From positions 1-16,293 of the forward strand of contig DASVBJ010000136.1 of assembly GCA_036375895.1 (NCBI GenBank): a stretch of DNA of 16,293 nt, in the 5' to 3' direction. The translations under genes were made by a program, and so were the position numbers. This document shows, piece by piece, positions 8,565 through 14,336 of this stretch. Below the pieces are notes generated by a model. That model saw only the letters and a list, made by a program, of their open reading frames with translations, ran no database searches and was not told where the DNA came from. The DNA is from DASVBJ01 sp036375895 (lineage in GTDB: Bacteria > Actinomycetota > Actinomycetes > JACCUZ01). Numbering within the stretch: position 1 is the stretch's first letter; every line of letters starts with the position of its first letter.

Positions 8565-8605
8565 AGGAGTCATGTCCACGACACACCGCGCACGCCGCCG
8601 CGACC

Positions 8606-8620
8606 AGCGCCGAAGGTCCC
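8606..8620 (-). promoter_or_regulatory. Weak DosR-box-like sequence upstream of the DUF6448 gene
   Basis: The minus strand reads GGGACCTTCGGCGCT, matching 10 of the 12 fixed positions of the published DosR motif GGGACTTNNGNCCCT. It is 55 bp before the DUF6448 start in a 104-bp gap. At this GC content I estimate by hand that two-mismatch matches occur about twice per window by chance, so this is only a candidate. Confidence 0.2.
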
Positions 8621-8655
8621 GGCCGAGGCAGGATCGGTCGCCGGGAGGGTGCCGG

Positions 8656-9150
8656 TCAGTCCTCCAGCTCGACCAGGGCGTTGATCTCCTGGGCGGCGAA
8701 CCAGGCCAGCTCGTGGTCCTCGACACCGTCGACCACGAACCGGGCGTCCTCGTCGCCGGCGTCGGCGGCCGCGAGCAGGCCCAGCGCGGCCCGGACATCG
8801 CCCTCGGCCGCGTGGTCGTCGACGTGGGCCGAGACGACCTTGGTGAAGGGCACCGGGGCGCCGAGCCGGACGGCGGCCCGGTCGACCTCCGGGGCGGGAC
8901 GGGCCGAGCCGTCGGGCACGTCGGCGGCCAGCACGACCCGCCGGGGCGGCGCGCCGTCGTCGCCGGCCAACAGCCGCAGGGATGCACGCGCTGCGGCCGA
9001 CGTCGCGGCGTACTCGAGCTCCTCCAGGTCACCCTCGACGTACCACTCGCGCAGCGCAGGCGTCACCGCATAGGCCACGTCGGCGTCCACCGACCCGGCC
9101 GACAGGGCAGCGCCGAGCCGGGGCAGCGACGCGGGCAGGTAGACGCGCAT
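8656..9150 (-). CDS. DUF6912 family protein
   Basis: A protein of 164 residues beginning MRVYLPASLPRLGAAL. It matches from memory the actinobacterial DUF6912 family: the MRVYLPA start, AYAVTPALREWY near 28-39, EELEYAA near 43-49, PPRRVVLAADVPD in the middle and a final FVVDGVEDHELAWFAAQEI. The function is not known. It is acidic, with no signal peptide or membrane helix, so likely cytosolic. Its ATG follows immediately after the TAG of the patatin gene (TAGATG), with GGAG at 9162-9165 inside that gene, so translation is probably coupled. It is last in the WS/DGAT-patatin-DUF6912 operon. Confidence 0.8.
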   Translation of the reverse strand: MRVYLPASLPRLGAALSAGSVDADVAYAVTPALREWYVEGDLEELEYAATSAAARASLRLLAGDDGAPPRRVVLAADVPDGSARPAPEVDRAAVRLGAPVPFTKVVSAHVDDHAAEGDVRAALGLLAAADAGDEDARFVVDGVEDHELAWFAAQEINALVELED

Positions 9151-10110
9151 CTAGTAGCCGGCTCCGAGCTCGTCGGGCTCCGGATGGAGCAGCGCCTGGG
9201 TGCTGGTGCGCAACGAGGTCTCCATCACGTCGAGGCGGCGGGAGGGGTCCATCATGTTGATGCCCATGGCGCGAAGGTCGTCCGGTCCGGGTGCGATCAC
9301 CGTCATCGAGACGCCCGTCCGGCTGACCTTCTCGACCTCGTGCAGCAACCGGCGGGTGACCTGCCGGCGCAGCGTCCGCTCGAGCCGCGTGGCAAGGCTG
9401 CGTGACTCGTCGAAGACGAAGGCCGCCATGGGCGCGAGCACGTAGACCTCGTCGAGGTCCAGACCGGCGAGCAGGTCGACGTTGGTCGTCGAGCACGCCC
9501 CGCCGTCGACGTAGCGCCGGCCGCCGATCTGCACCGGTGCGTACCAGCCGGGGATCGCGCAGGACGCCATCACCGCCTCGTCGAGCATGGCCGGCGGCGA
9601 GCCGTTCCGGCCGAATGCCACCCGCCGGCCGGTGTCGTACTCCATCGCGACGACCCACACGCCTTCGCGCGGCACCCAGCCGCCCTCGCCCGCGACGCTT
9701 CCGACCATGCGGCCGACCTCGGCGAGGGTGCCCTGGCCCGGCGGTGTGAGTGCGGCCACCACGGCCAGCGGCGGCACTCGGCGCGGCGCCCGGGCGGTGC
9801 GGCGCAGCAGCGCCGGCGAGCCAAACGCCAGCCGGGGCCGGGTCGGCAGGGCGCCTCCGGTCACCCGGTCGTAGTTCCAGTCGATGCCGAGCTCGTGCGG
9901 CAGCGGCAGCCCGCGCTGGTGGTCACGCAGCTCGCCCGACGTCAGCCCGGCGCCGAGCAGGGCGGCGAGCACCGACCCGGCCGACGTGCCGATGATGACG
10001 TCGGCCTCATGGGGGGCGAACCCCTCCACCTCGACCAGGGCATTGAGGGCGCCGATGGTCCAGGCCGCGCCCAGCACACCGCCGGCGCCCAGCACGAGCC
10101 CCCGCTTCAT
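9151..10110 (-). CDS. Patatin-like phospholipase / acyl hydrolase
   Basis: A protein of 319 residues, MKRGLVLGAGGVLGAAW... at its N terminus. Patatin-fold serine hydrolases cleave acyl ester bonds of phospholipids or neutral lipids with a Ser-Asp dyad. All catalytic elements are visible: the glycine-rich oxyanion-hole segment GAGGVLGA at 8-15, the nucleophile elbow GTSAGS at 41-46 with Ser43, and the dyad Asp202 in YVDGG (D-G-G/A motif). The N terminus is not a convincing signal peptide, because strand 1 of the domain starts at residue 3, so the enzyme is probably cytosolic. Its ATG overlaps the stop of the acyltransferase gene by four bases (ATGA), which implies coupled translation. The frame remains open upstream to 10356 within the acyltransferase gene; that part is rejected. 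Substrate is unproven; lipid-droplet or phospholipid acyl chains would fit the context. Confidence 0.9.
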   Translation of the reverse strand: MKRGLVLGAGGVLGAAWTIGALNALVEVEGFAPHEADVIIGTSAGSVLAALLGAGLTSGELRDHQRGLPLPHELGIDWNYDRVTGGALPTRPRLAFGSPALLRRTARAPRRVPPLAVVAALTPPGQGTLAEVGRMVGSVAGEGGWVPREGVWVVAMEYDTGRRVAFGRNGSPPAMLDEAVMASCAIPGWYAPVQIGGRRYVDGGACSTTNVDLLAGLDLDEVYVLAPMAAFVFDESRSLATRLERTLRRQVTRRLLHEVEKVSRTGVSMTVIAPGPDDLRAMGINMMDPSRRLDVMETSLRTSTQALLHPEPDELGAGY

Positions 10111-11498
10111 CGCACGGTGTCCAGCAGCTCGGCGATCGAGTCCTCGATGCACTGCGCCAGCACGCCGACGTCGGGCATGGCATCGCGGTCGGCGTTGAGG
10201 CCGTAGTAGACGCCACCGTCGTACGACGTGAGGCCGATGCTCACGGCCTGCCCCTTGGCAAGCGGTACGACGGGAAAGGCGGACAGCATCCGCGCTCCCC
10301 CGGCGTACAGCGGCTGTTGAGGGCCGGGCACGTTGGTCACCACCAGGTTGAACCACCGCTTGGACAGCCCGCTCGCGACGCGGGCACCCAGCGAGTGCAA
10401 CGTCGGCGGCGCGAAGCCGGCGAGCCCGACCAGTGCCTCAGCCCCCACGGCCTGGCCGGTCTCCTTGTGCGCCTTCATCCGATAGGACACCTGGTGCAGC
10501 CGCATGACCGCGCTGGGCTCGCCGACCGGCAGGTCGACCAGATAGGCCGCGACCTGGTTGCCGAGCGCGGCGCCGGGTGCGCCGCCGCGGATGCTGACCG
10601 GCACCATCGCCCGGACGGAGGTGAAGGAGCTCACCGACTCGCCGCGGGTGAGCAGCCAGGCGCGCAGCGCCCCCGCCACGACGGCCAGCACGACGTCGTT
10701 CACGGTGCCGCCGTGCGCCTTGCGGATGCGGCGGTAGTCGTCGAGGTCGGAGGAGGCCGCCGCGTAGCGGCGCTGCTCGCCGATGACCGCGTTGAGCGGG
10801 GTCTCCGGAGCGGACCGCGCCGCGGTGCGGGCCATCGCGAGCACCCCGCTGGCGGCCCCGAGGACCCGCCCCGCCACCGAGCGGACGTCGGACAGCCCGC
10901 TGCGCACCGTCTCGACGACGGCGGTGGGGCGACGCACGGTCTCGCCGACCGCACCCGCCACGAGCTCGGCCCACGACGGCTCCGCCGCGGGCCGCCAGGT
11001 GTCCTGGGGGGTGTCCCGCCCCTCGGGCGTCGTGTCGAGGATGACCTGGCCGATGTCGACCGCCCCGACCCCGTCGACCACCGCGTGGTGGGTCTTGGTG
11101 ATGATCGCGAACCGGTCGTCCGAGAGCCCCTCGACGAGGTACATCTCCCACAGCGGCCGGTTCCGGTCGAGCCGGCGGCTCTGGACGCGGGCGACGAGCT
11201 CGAACAGCTGCTCGTCGTTGCCCGGCCGCGGCAGCGCGGAGCGCCGCACGTGGTAGGTGATGTCGAAGTGCTCGTCGTCGACCCAGACGGGGTTGGCGAT
11301 GCGGCCGGGCACCCACCGGACCCGCTGGCGGTAGCGCGGGACGAAGGCGATGCGGTCCTTGATCAGCTGGACCAGGCGCTCGTAGTCGAAGCCCTCCTCC
11401 GGGGCCTGGAAGATCGCGACGCTGCCGACGTGCATCGGTGTCGTGGGCTCCTCGAAGTACAGGAACGACACGTCGAGCGGGCTGAGCCGGTCGGCCAC
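10107..11498 (-). CDS. Wax ester synthase / diacylglycerol acyltransferase (WS/DGAT)
   Basis: A protein of 463 residues starting at GTG 11498. WS/DGAT enzymes transfer acyl groups from acyl-CoA to diacylglycerol or fatty alcohols, making triacylglycerol or wax esters at the inner membrane. The N terminus MADRLSPLDVSFLYFE is typical. The active-site motif HHxxxDG is intact as HHAVVDG at 137-143, PLWEMYLVEGL lies at 115-125, and the C-terminal domain carries NVPGPQQPLY near 388 and a terminal segment rich in family-like residues (SIGLTSYDGGVYYGLNAD). A good GGAGGTG (11506-11512) lies 7 nt before the GTG. It is the first gene of a three-gene operon with a patatin-like lipase and DUF6912, and its upstream region carries two DosR-box-like palindromes, as for tgs1 of M. 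tuberculosis. It belongs to the same superfamily as tgs1, but orthology to tgs1 in particular cannot be claimed. Confidence 0.95.
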   Translation of the reverse strand: MADRLSPLDVSFLYFEEPTTPMHVGSVAIFQAPEEGFDYERLVQLIKDRIAFVPRYRQRVRWVPGRIANPVWVDDEHFDITYHVRRSALPRPGNDEQLFELVARVQSRRLDRNRPLWEMYLVEGLSDDRFAIITKTHHAVVDGVGAVDIGQVILDTTPEGRDTPQDTWRPAAEPSWAELVAGAVGETVRRPTAVVETVRSGLSDVRSVAGRVLGAASGVLAMARTAARSAPETPLNAVIGEQRRYAAASSDLDDYRRIRKAHGGTVNDVVLAVVAGALRAWLLTRGESVSSFTSVRAMVPVSIRGGAPGAALGNQVAAYLVDLPVGEPSAVMRLHQVSYRMKAHKETGQAVGAEALVGLAGFAPPTLHSLGARVASGLSKRWFNLVVTNVPGPQQPLYAGGARMLSAFPVVPLAKGQAVSIGLTSYDGGVYYGLNADRDAMPDVGVLAQCIEDSIAELLDTVR

Positions 11499-11505
11499 AG
11501 CGTCA

Positions 11506-11512
11506 CACCTCC
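11506..11512 (-). promoter_or_regulatory. Shine-Dalgarno of the WS/DGAT gene
   Basis: GGAGGTG on the minus strand with a 7-nt spacer to GTG 11498. It confirms the GTG start, as no in-frame ATG lies nearby. Confidence 0.7.
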
Positions 11513-11532
11513 GTCAGACCAGTTCGGTCCCC

Positions 11533-11546
11533 GGTACCTAAGTCCC
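11533..11546. promoter_or_regulatory. DosR/DevR-box-like palindrome 1
   Basis: The minus strand reads GGGACTTAGGTACC. Against the core of the DosR consensus (GGGACTWWAGTCCC) this gives 12 of 14 matches in either orientation. The centre is at 11539.5, about 41 bp before the WS/DGAT GTG. The best, still poor, -10 candidate for WS/DGAT is TGGTCT 11 nt downstream of the box, which would place the box over or next to the -35 region as in activator-dependent promoters. No response-regulator gene is in the window. Confidence 0.5.
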
Positions 11547-11584
11547 ATCGTCGCATGAGCAAGGTCACCGTGCGGCAGGGTGGA

Positions 11585-11598
11585 GGGACCTGAGTCCC
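11585..11598. promoter_or_regulatory. DosR/DevR-box-like palindrome 2
   Basis: The plus strand reads GGGACCTGAGTCCC, a perfect 5-bp inverted repeat (GGGAC/GTCCC) around CTGA. It matches 12 of 14 core DosR positions in either orientation, and 11 of 12 fixed positions of GGGACTTNNGNCCCT when read on the minus strand. Its centre is 52 bp from that of palindrome 1, about five turns of B-DNA. It covers the place where the -35 of the plus-strand TAGGGT promoter (11609-11614) would be, and that place has no TTGACA-like hexamer. Confidence 0.6.
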
Positions 11599-11608
11599 CT
11601 TCTCCTCC

Positions 11609-11614
11609 TAGGGT
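11609..11614 (+). promoter_or_regulatory. -10 element for the cupredoxin-lipoprotein operon (TAGGGT)
   Basis: TAGGGT followed by GTGGCCC, the same TAGGGTGTG string as in the kynA promoter. A start about 7 nt downstream (near 11621) leaves a leader of about 27 nt that contains the AAGGAG ribosome binding site at 11635-11640. The -35 position is occupied by palindrome 2. Confidence 0.55.
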
Positions 11615-11634
11615 GTGGCCCGTCGTCGCCTGAG

Positions 11635-11640
11635 AAGGAG
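11635..11640 (+). promoter_or_regulatory. Ribosome binding site deciding the lipoprotein start
   Basis: AAGGAG with a 7-nt spacer to GTG 11648. It excludes the upstream in-frame GTG at 11615, which abuts the -10 hexamer and would add eleven Arg-rich residues before the signal peptide. Confidence 0.7.
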
Positions 11641-11647
11641 CCGCGCC

Positions 11648-12073
11648 GTGACCGCTCGAGCCCTCGCAGCCCTGCTGCTCGCCGTCGCCCTCGCGGTCGC
11701 GGGATGCGCCTCCGGCGAGGACTCGGCCGGGACGGGAGACGACACCCCGGTGAGCGCCGCTCCCACGACGGGAACGACCACCCCGACGGGCGCCGCGAGC
11801 GCGACGAAGTCCGCGATCGAGGTCGTCATCGCCGTCAAGGACGGGATGGTCTCGCCGCCCACGCACCGGGTGAAGATCGCCAAGGGCGCGACGGTGCGGC
11901 TGCTCATCACGAGCGACGTGGACGACGAGGTGCACGTCCACGGCTACGACGTCGAGAAGGAGCTGCCGGCGGGCCAGCAGGCCGACGTGCAGCTCGTCGC
12001 CGACCAGGCCGGGCTCTTCGAGGTGGAGACGCACGAGTCCGGCATCCAGCTCGTCCAGCTCGAGGTCCGGTGA
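11648..12073 (+). CDS. Cupredoxin-fold lipoprotein without the canonical copper cysteine
   Basis: A protein of 141 residues starting at GTG 11648. Residues 5-19 are a hydrophobic signal sequence ending in a lipobox VAG|C with Cys20, so the mature protein should be lipid-anchored outside the cell. A Ser/Thr/Pro/Gly-rich linker (about 21-55) leads to a beta-rich domain (56-141) with the cupredoxin layout: GATVRLLITSDVDDEVHVHGYD, then an AGLFEV...GIQLVQLEV closing strand. His96, His98 and His129 are possible metal ligands. However, the type-1 copper Cys expected in the strand before the second His is Glu127 here, and no Met ligand follows. It may bind another metal, or none. The stop overlaps the next start as GTGA, so the two proteins are probably made together and work together at the membrane. 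Confidence 0.8.
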   Translation: MTARALAALLLAVALAVAGCASGEDSAGTGDDTPVSAAPTTGTTTPTGAASATKSAIEVVIAVKDGMVSPPTHRVKIAKGATVRLLITSDVDDEVHVHGYDVEKELPAGQQADVQLVADQAGLFEVETHESGIQLVQLEVR

Positions 12074-13392
12074 CCGGCACCCTGCTGGCGCACGGCGTAA
12101 GCAGCCGCGAGGACCTGCCGATCCCGTTCGCCTACGCGCTGACCGGCGCCGCGGTCGCGCTGCTCGTCTCGTTCCTCGCGCTGGGACTGCTCTGGCGCGA
12201 GCCGCGGCTGGACCCGGAGCGGGCGGGACGGCCGCTGCCGCGGGGGCTCGAGCAGGTCCTCGACGGGCGGCCGGTGCGGGTGGGGCTGCGGCTGCTGGGT
12301 GTCGTGCTCACGGCGTACGTCGTGCTCGCCGCCGTGTTCGGCAAGGACGACGCGCTCAACCCCACGGCCGGCGTGGTGTACGTGCTGTTCTGGATCGGGA
12401 TACCCATGGTCTCGGTCGTGCTCGGCCCGGTGTGGCGGCTGCTCAACCCGATCCGCTCGGTGCACGCGGCACTTTCCTGGCTGCTGCGCACCCGGCCGCA
12501 GGACGGGCTGGCCCGGCTGCCGGAGTCGGTGGGCTACTGGCCGGCGGCCGCGTCGCTGCTCGCGTTCGCGTGGCTCGAGCTGGTGGCACCCGACAACGAC
12601 ACGCTGCCGGTGCTGCGGACGTTCTTCGCCGCCTACCTCGCCGTGCACCTGCTCGCCGCGACGTACTTCGGCTCGGCGTGGTTCGCCCGGGGTGACGGCT
12701 TCGAGGTCTACTCCTCGCTGGTCGGGCGCCTGTCGCCGCTGGGCCGCCGCGGCGACGGCCGGCTGGTGCTCCGCAACCCGCTGGAAGGGGTGGCCGGCAC
12801 ACCGGTCGCGCCGGGACTGTTCGCGGTGGTCGGCGTGCTGCTCGGCTCCACGGCGTACGACTCGTTCTCCAACTCCCCCTGGTGGATCTCGCACGTGCAG
12901 GACAGCCCCCTGTCCGTCCGCATGACCGAGACGCTCGGGCTGCTCGCCGTCGTCGGGCTGGTGACCGGCGCCTTCACCGCGGCCACCGCCGTCAGCGGGC
13001 GCGGCGTGCCGGGGGGCTCGCGACGGTTCGTCGGGCAGTTCGCCCACACCATCGTGCCGATCGTGGTCGGCTACCTGGTCGCCCACTACTGGTCGCTGCT
13101 CGTGCTCGTCGGGCAGCAGACGATGATCCGGCTGTCCGACCCGCTCGGGACCGGTGCCGACTGGCTCGGCACCGCTGACCGGGGCGTGGACGGCCGGCTG
13201 GCCGACCCGAACCTGGTGGCCGTCATCCAGGTCGCGGCCGTGGTGACCGGGCACGTGCTCGGCGTCGTGCTGGCCCACGACCGGGCGGTGCGGCTGCTGC
13301 CCCGGCGCAGCGCGGTGGCCGGGCAGGTGCCGCTGCTGGTCGTGATGGTCTGCTACACCGTCGGCGGGCTCTACCTGCTCTTCGCCGCCTGA
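12070..13392 (+). CDS. Polytopic membrane protein (~10 TM), actinobacterial family of unknown function
   Basis: A protein of 440 residues starting at GTG 12070, which overlaps the upstream TGA. About ten hydrophobic helices are visible, roughly at 18-41, 72-91, 101-121, 156-173, 180-201, 248-266, 288-309, 323-346, 381-402 and 419-440. The N terminus AHGVSSREDLPIPFAYAL is characteristic of a family that, as I recall, is often auto-annotated as 'fenitrothion hydrolase'; I do not regard that name as evidence of function. Histidines sit in or at the ends of helices (His193, His326, His339, His395, His403), which could ligate haem or a metal. The pairing with a cupredoxin-fold lipoprotein suggests an extracytoplasmic redox or metal-handling role, as inference only. 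Confidence 0.8.
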   Translation: MTGTLLAHGVSSREDLPIPFAYALTGAAVALLVSFLALGLLWREPRLDPERAGRPLPRGLEQVLDGRPVRVGLRLLGVVLTAYVVLAAVFGKDDALNPTAGVVYVLFWIGIPMVSVVLGPVWRLLNPIRSVHAALSWLLRTRPQDGLARLPESVGYWPAAASLLAFAWLELVAPDNDTLPVLRTFFAAYLAVHLLAATYFGSAWFARGDGFEVYSSLVGRLSPLGRRGDGRLVLRNPLEGVAGTPVAPGLFAVVGVLLGSTAYDSFSNSPWWISHVQDSPLSVRMTETLGLLAVVGLVTGAFTAATAVSGRGVPGGSRRFVGQFAHTIVPIVVGYLVAHYWSLLVLVGQQTMIRLSDPLGTGADWLGTADRGVDGRLADPNLVAVIQVAAVVTGHVLGVVLAHDRAVRLLPRRSAVAGQVPLLVVMVCYTVGGLYLLFAA

Positions 13393-13443
13393 CCTGCGCC
13401 GCGCCTGGCGGCTGCCCCCGCCTGACCTCTGCCGCCCGCGAGA

Positions 13444-13458
13444 GGGACGTTCAGCCCT
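13444..13458 (+). promoter_or_regulatory. Weak DosR-box-like sequence upstream of the DUF6544-like gene
   Basis: GGGACGTTCAGCCCT matches 10 of 12 fixed positions of GGGACTTNNGNCCCT, 34 bp before the ATG at 13493. It lies in the loop of an imperfect GC-rich inverted repeat (CTGCCGCCCG at 13429-13438; CGGGCGG at 13463-13469 and CGGCAG at 13472-13477). Such a match is not rare at this GC content and no -10 hexamer is evident, so the assignment is tentative. Confidence 0.2.
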
Positions 13459-13492
13459 GGGCCGGGCGGCTCGGCAGTCGGAGCCTGGGGGC

Positions 13493-14314
13493 ATGAGGTG
13501 GACCCGCGGGCTGCTCGTCGTGGGCGCGGTCGCGCTCGGCTTCGGCGTCCCCGCGCGACCCGTCCCGCCGCCGGCTCCGGGGCGCCGCCTCGGGTCCGTA
13601 CCGCTCGACCCCTCGCTGCCCGACCTGCTGCGCGACCACCTCGACGTGGACGGCGACGGGCTGGTGCCGGAGACCAACTCGGTCGTGCTCTGCGCCCGGG
13701 GCGAGCTGCGCCTCGGCCGGTCACCATGGCTGCCGATGCGGATGCGGTCGGTGCGCTCGCGCACGGAGTTCGTCAGCGACATCGCCGTGACGTGGTGGGG
13801 GATGCCGGTGCTGACGGGTGTCGACGCCTATGTGGCCGGCCACGGCCTGACCCGCGTCGCGGGCCGCAGCACCGTCGGACCCGAGATCGACCAGGGCGCG
13901 AACCTGTTCCTGTGGTCCGAGGCACTCCTCGTGCCCTCGACGTTCGCGGTCGGGACGCCGGTCAAGGCGACGGGCGGCCAGGACGGGACGGTCTCGCTGC
14001 AGGTGCCCCTCGGGACGGGCGTCGACGAGGCGGTCCTGACGTTCGACGAGCTGGTGCCCCGGCGCTTCGCGGCCCTGCGCTACCAGCGGGTCGGTGGCGA
14101 CAAGCGCTGGTGGCACGCCGACTACCGCGGCTGGCACGTGCAGGACGGCATCCGGGTCCCCCGGCGCCTCGAGGCGACCTGGGAGGGCGACGACGAACCG
14201 TGGCTGACCCTCGACGTGGAGGCCGTCGTCGCCAACGTCGACGTGAGCGAGCGCATCGAGCAGGTCACCGAGCTGGTGCGCACGACCCGAGAACGGGCCG
14301 GGCTGGCGGACTGA
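13493..14314 (+). CDS. DUF6544/DUF6920-like exported or membrane-anchored protein
   Basis: A protein of 273 residues. Residues 4-19 (TRGLLVVGAVALGFGV) form a signal peptide or single N-terminal anchor after a short basic start, so the rest should lie outside the membrane. The body is rich in beta strand and aromatic residues, with TEFVSDIAVTWWGMPVLTGVDAYVAG, then GANLFLWSEALLVPSTF, then LRYQRVGGDKRWWHADYRGW. This order resembles DUF6544-type proteins (substrate Y-x-x-G-x-G, then a W-x-E-A-L/P-S/T motif), but I am not sure of the exact DUF number. No catalytic motif is recognised. GGAG at 13480-13483 lies 9 nt before the ATG. It follows the membrane-protein gene after a 100-bp gap and converges on the HAD gene 22 bp downstream. 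Confidence 0.6.
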   Translation: MRWTRGLLVVGAVALGFGVPARPVPPPAPGRRLGSVPLDPSLPDLLRDHLDVDGDGLVPETNSVVLCARGELRLGRSPWLPMRMRSVRSRTEFVSDIAVTWWGMPVLTGVDAYVAGHGLTRVAGRSTVGPEIDQGANLFLWSEALLVPSTFAVGTPVKATGGQDGTVSLQVPLGTGVDEAVLTFDELVPRRFAALRYQRVGGDKRWWHADYRGWHVQDGIRVPRRLEATWEGDDEPWLTLDVEAVVANVDVSERIEQVTELVRTTRERAGLAD

Positions 14315-14336
14315 CCGGGCTGGCGGGTGGCTGGCC

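Noticed and set aside
10111..10356. N-terminal extension of the patatin gene to 10356.
   Set aside because: It lies entirely inside the end of the WS/DGAT gene in another frame. The patatin domain starts at residue 3 from ATG 10110, and the ATGA overlap is a standard coupling arrangement.
11615..11647. GTG 11615 as the lipoprotein start.
   Set aside because: It directly follows the -10 hexamer, has no ribosome binding site, and would put eleven Arg-rich residues before the signal peptide; GTG 11648 has AAGGAG at ideal distance.
13393..13412. Small hairpin GCCGC/GCGGC after the membrane-protein stop.
   Set aside because: Five pairs with a 5-nt loop and no T-tract is too weak to call a terminator.
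11944..13782. A 612-codon minus-strand open frame across the lipoprotein and membrane-protein genes.
   Set aside because: Composition is Arg/Gly/Pro/His-rich without domains, and it is antisense to two genes with clear signal peptide, helices and coupled starts.
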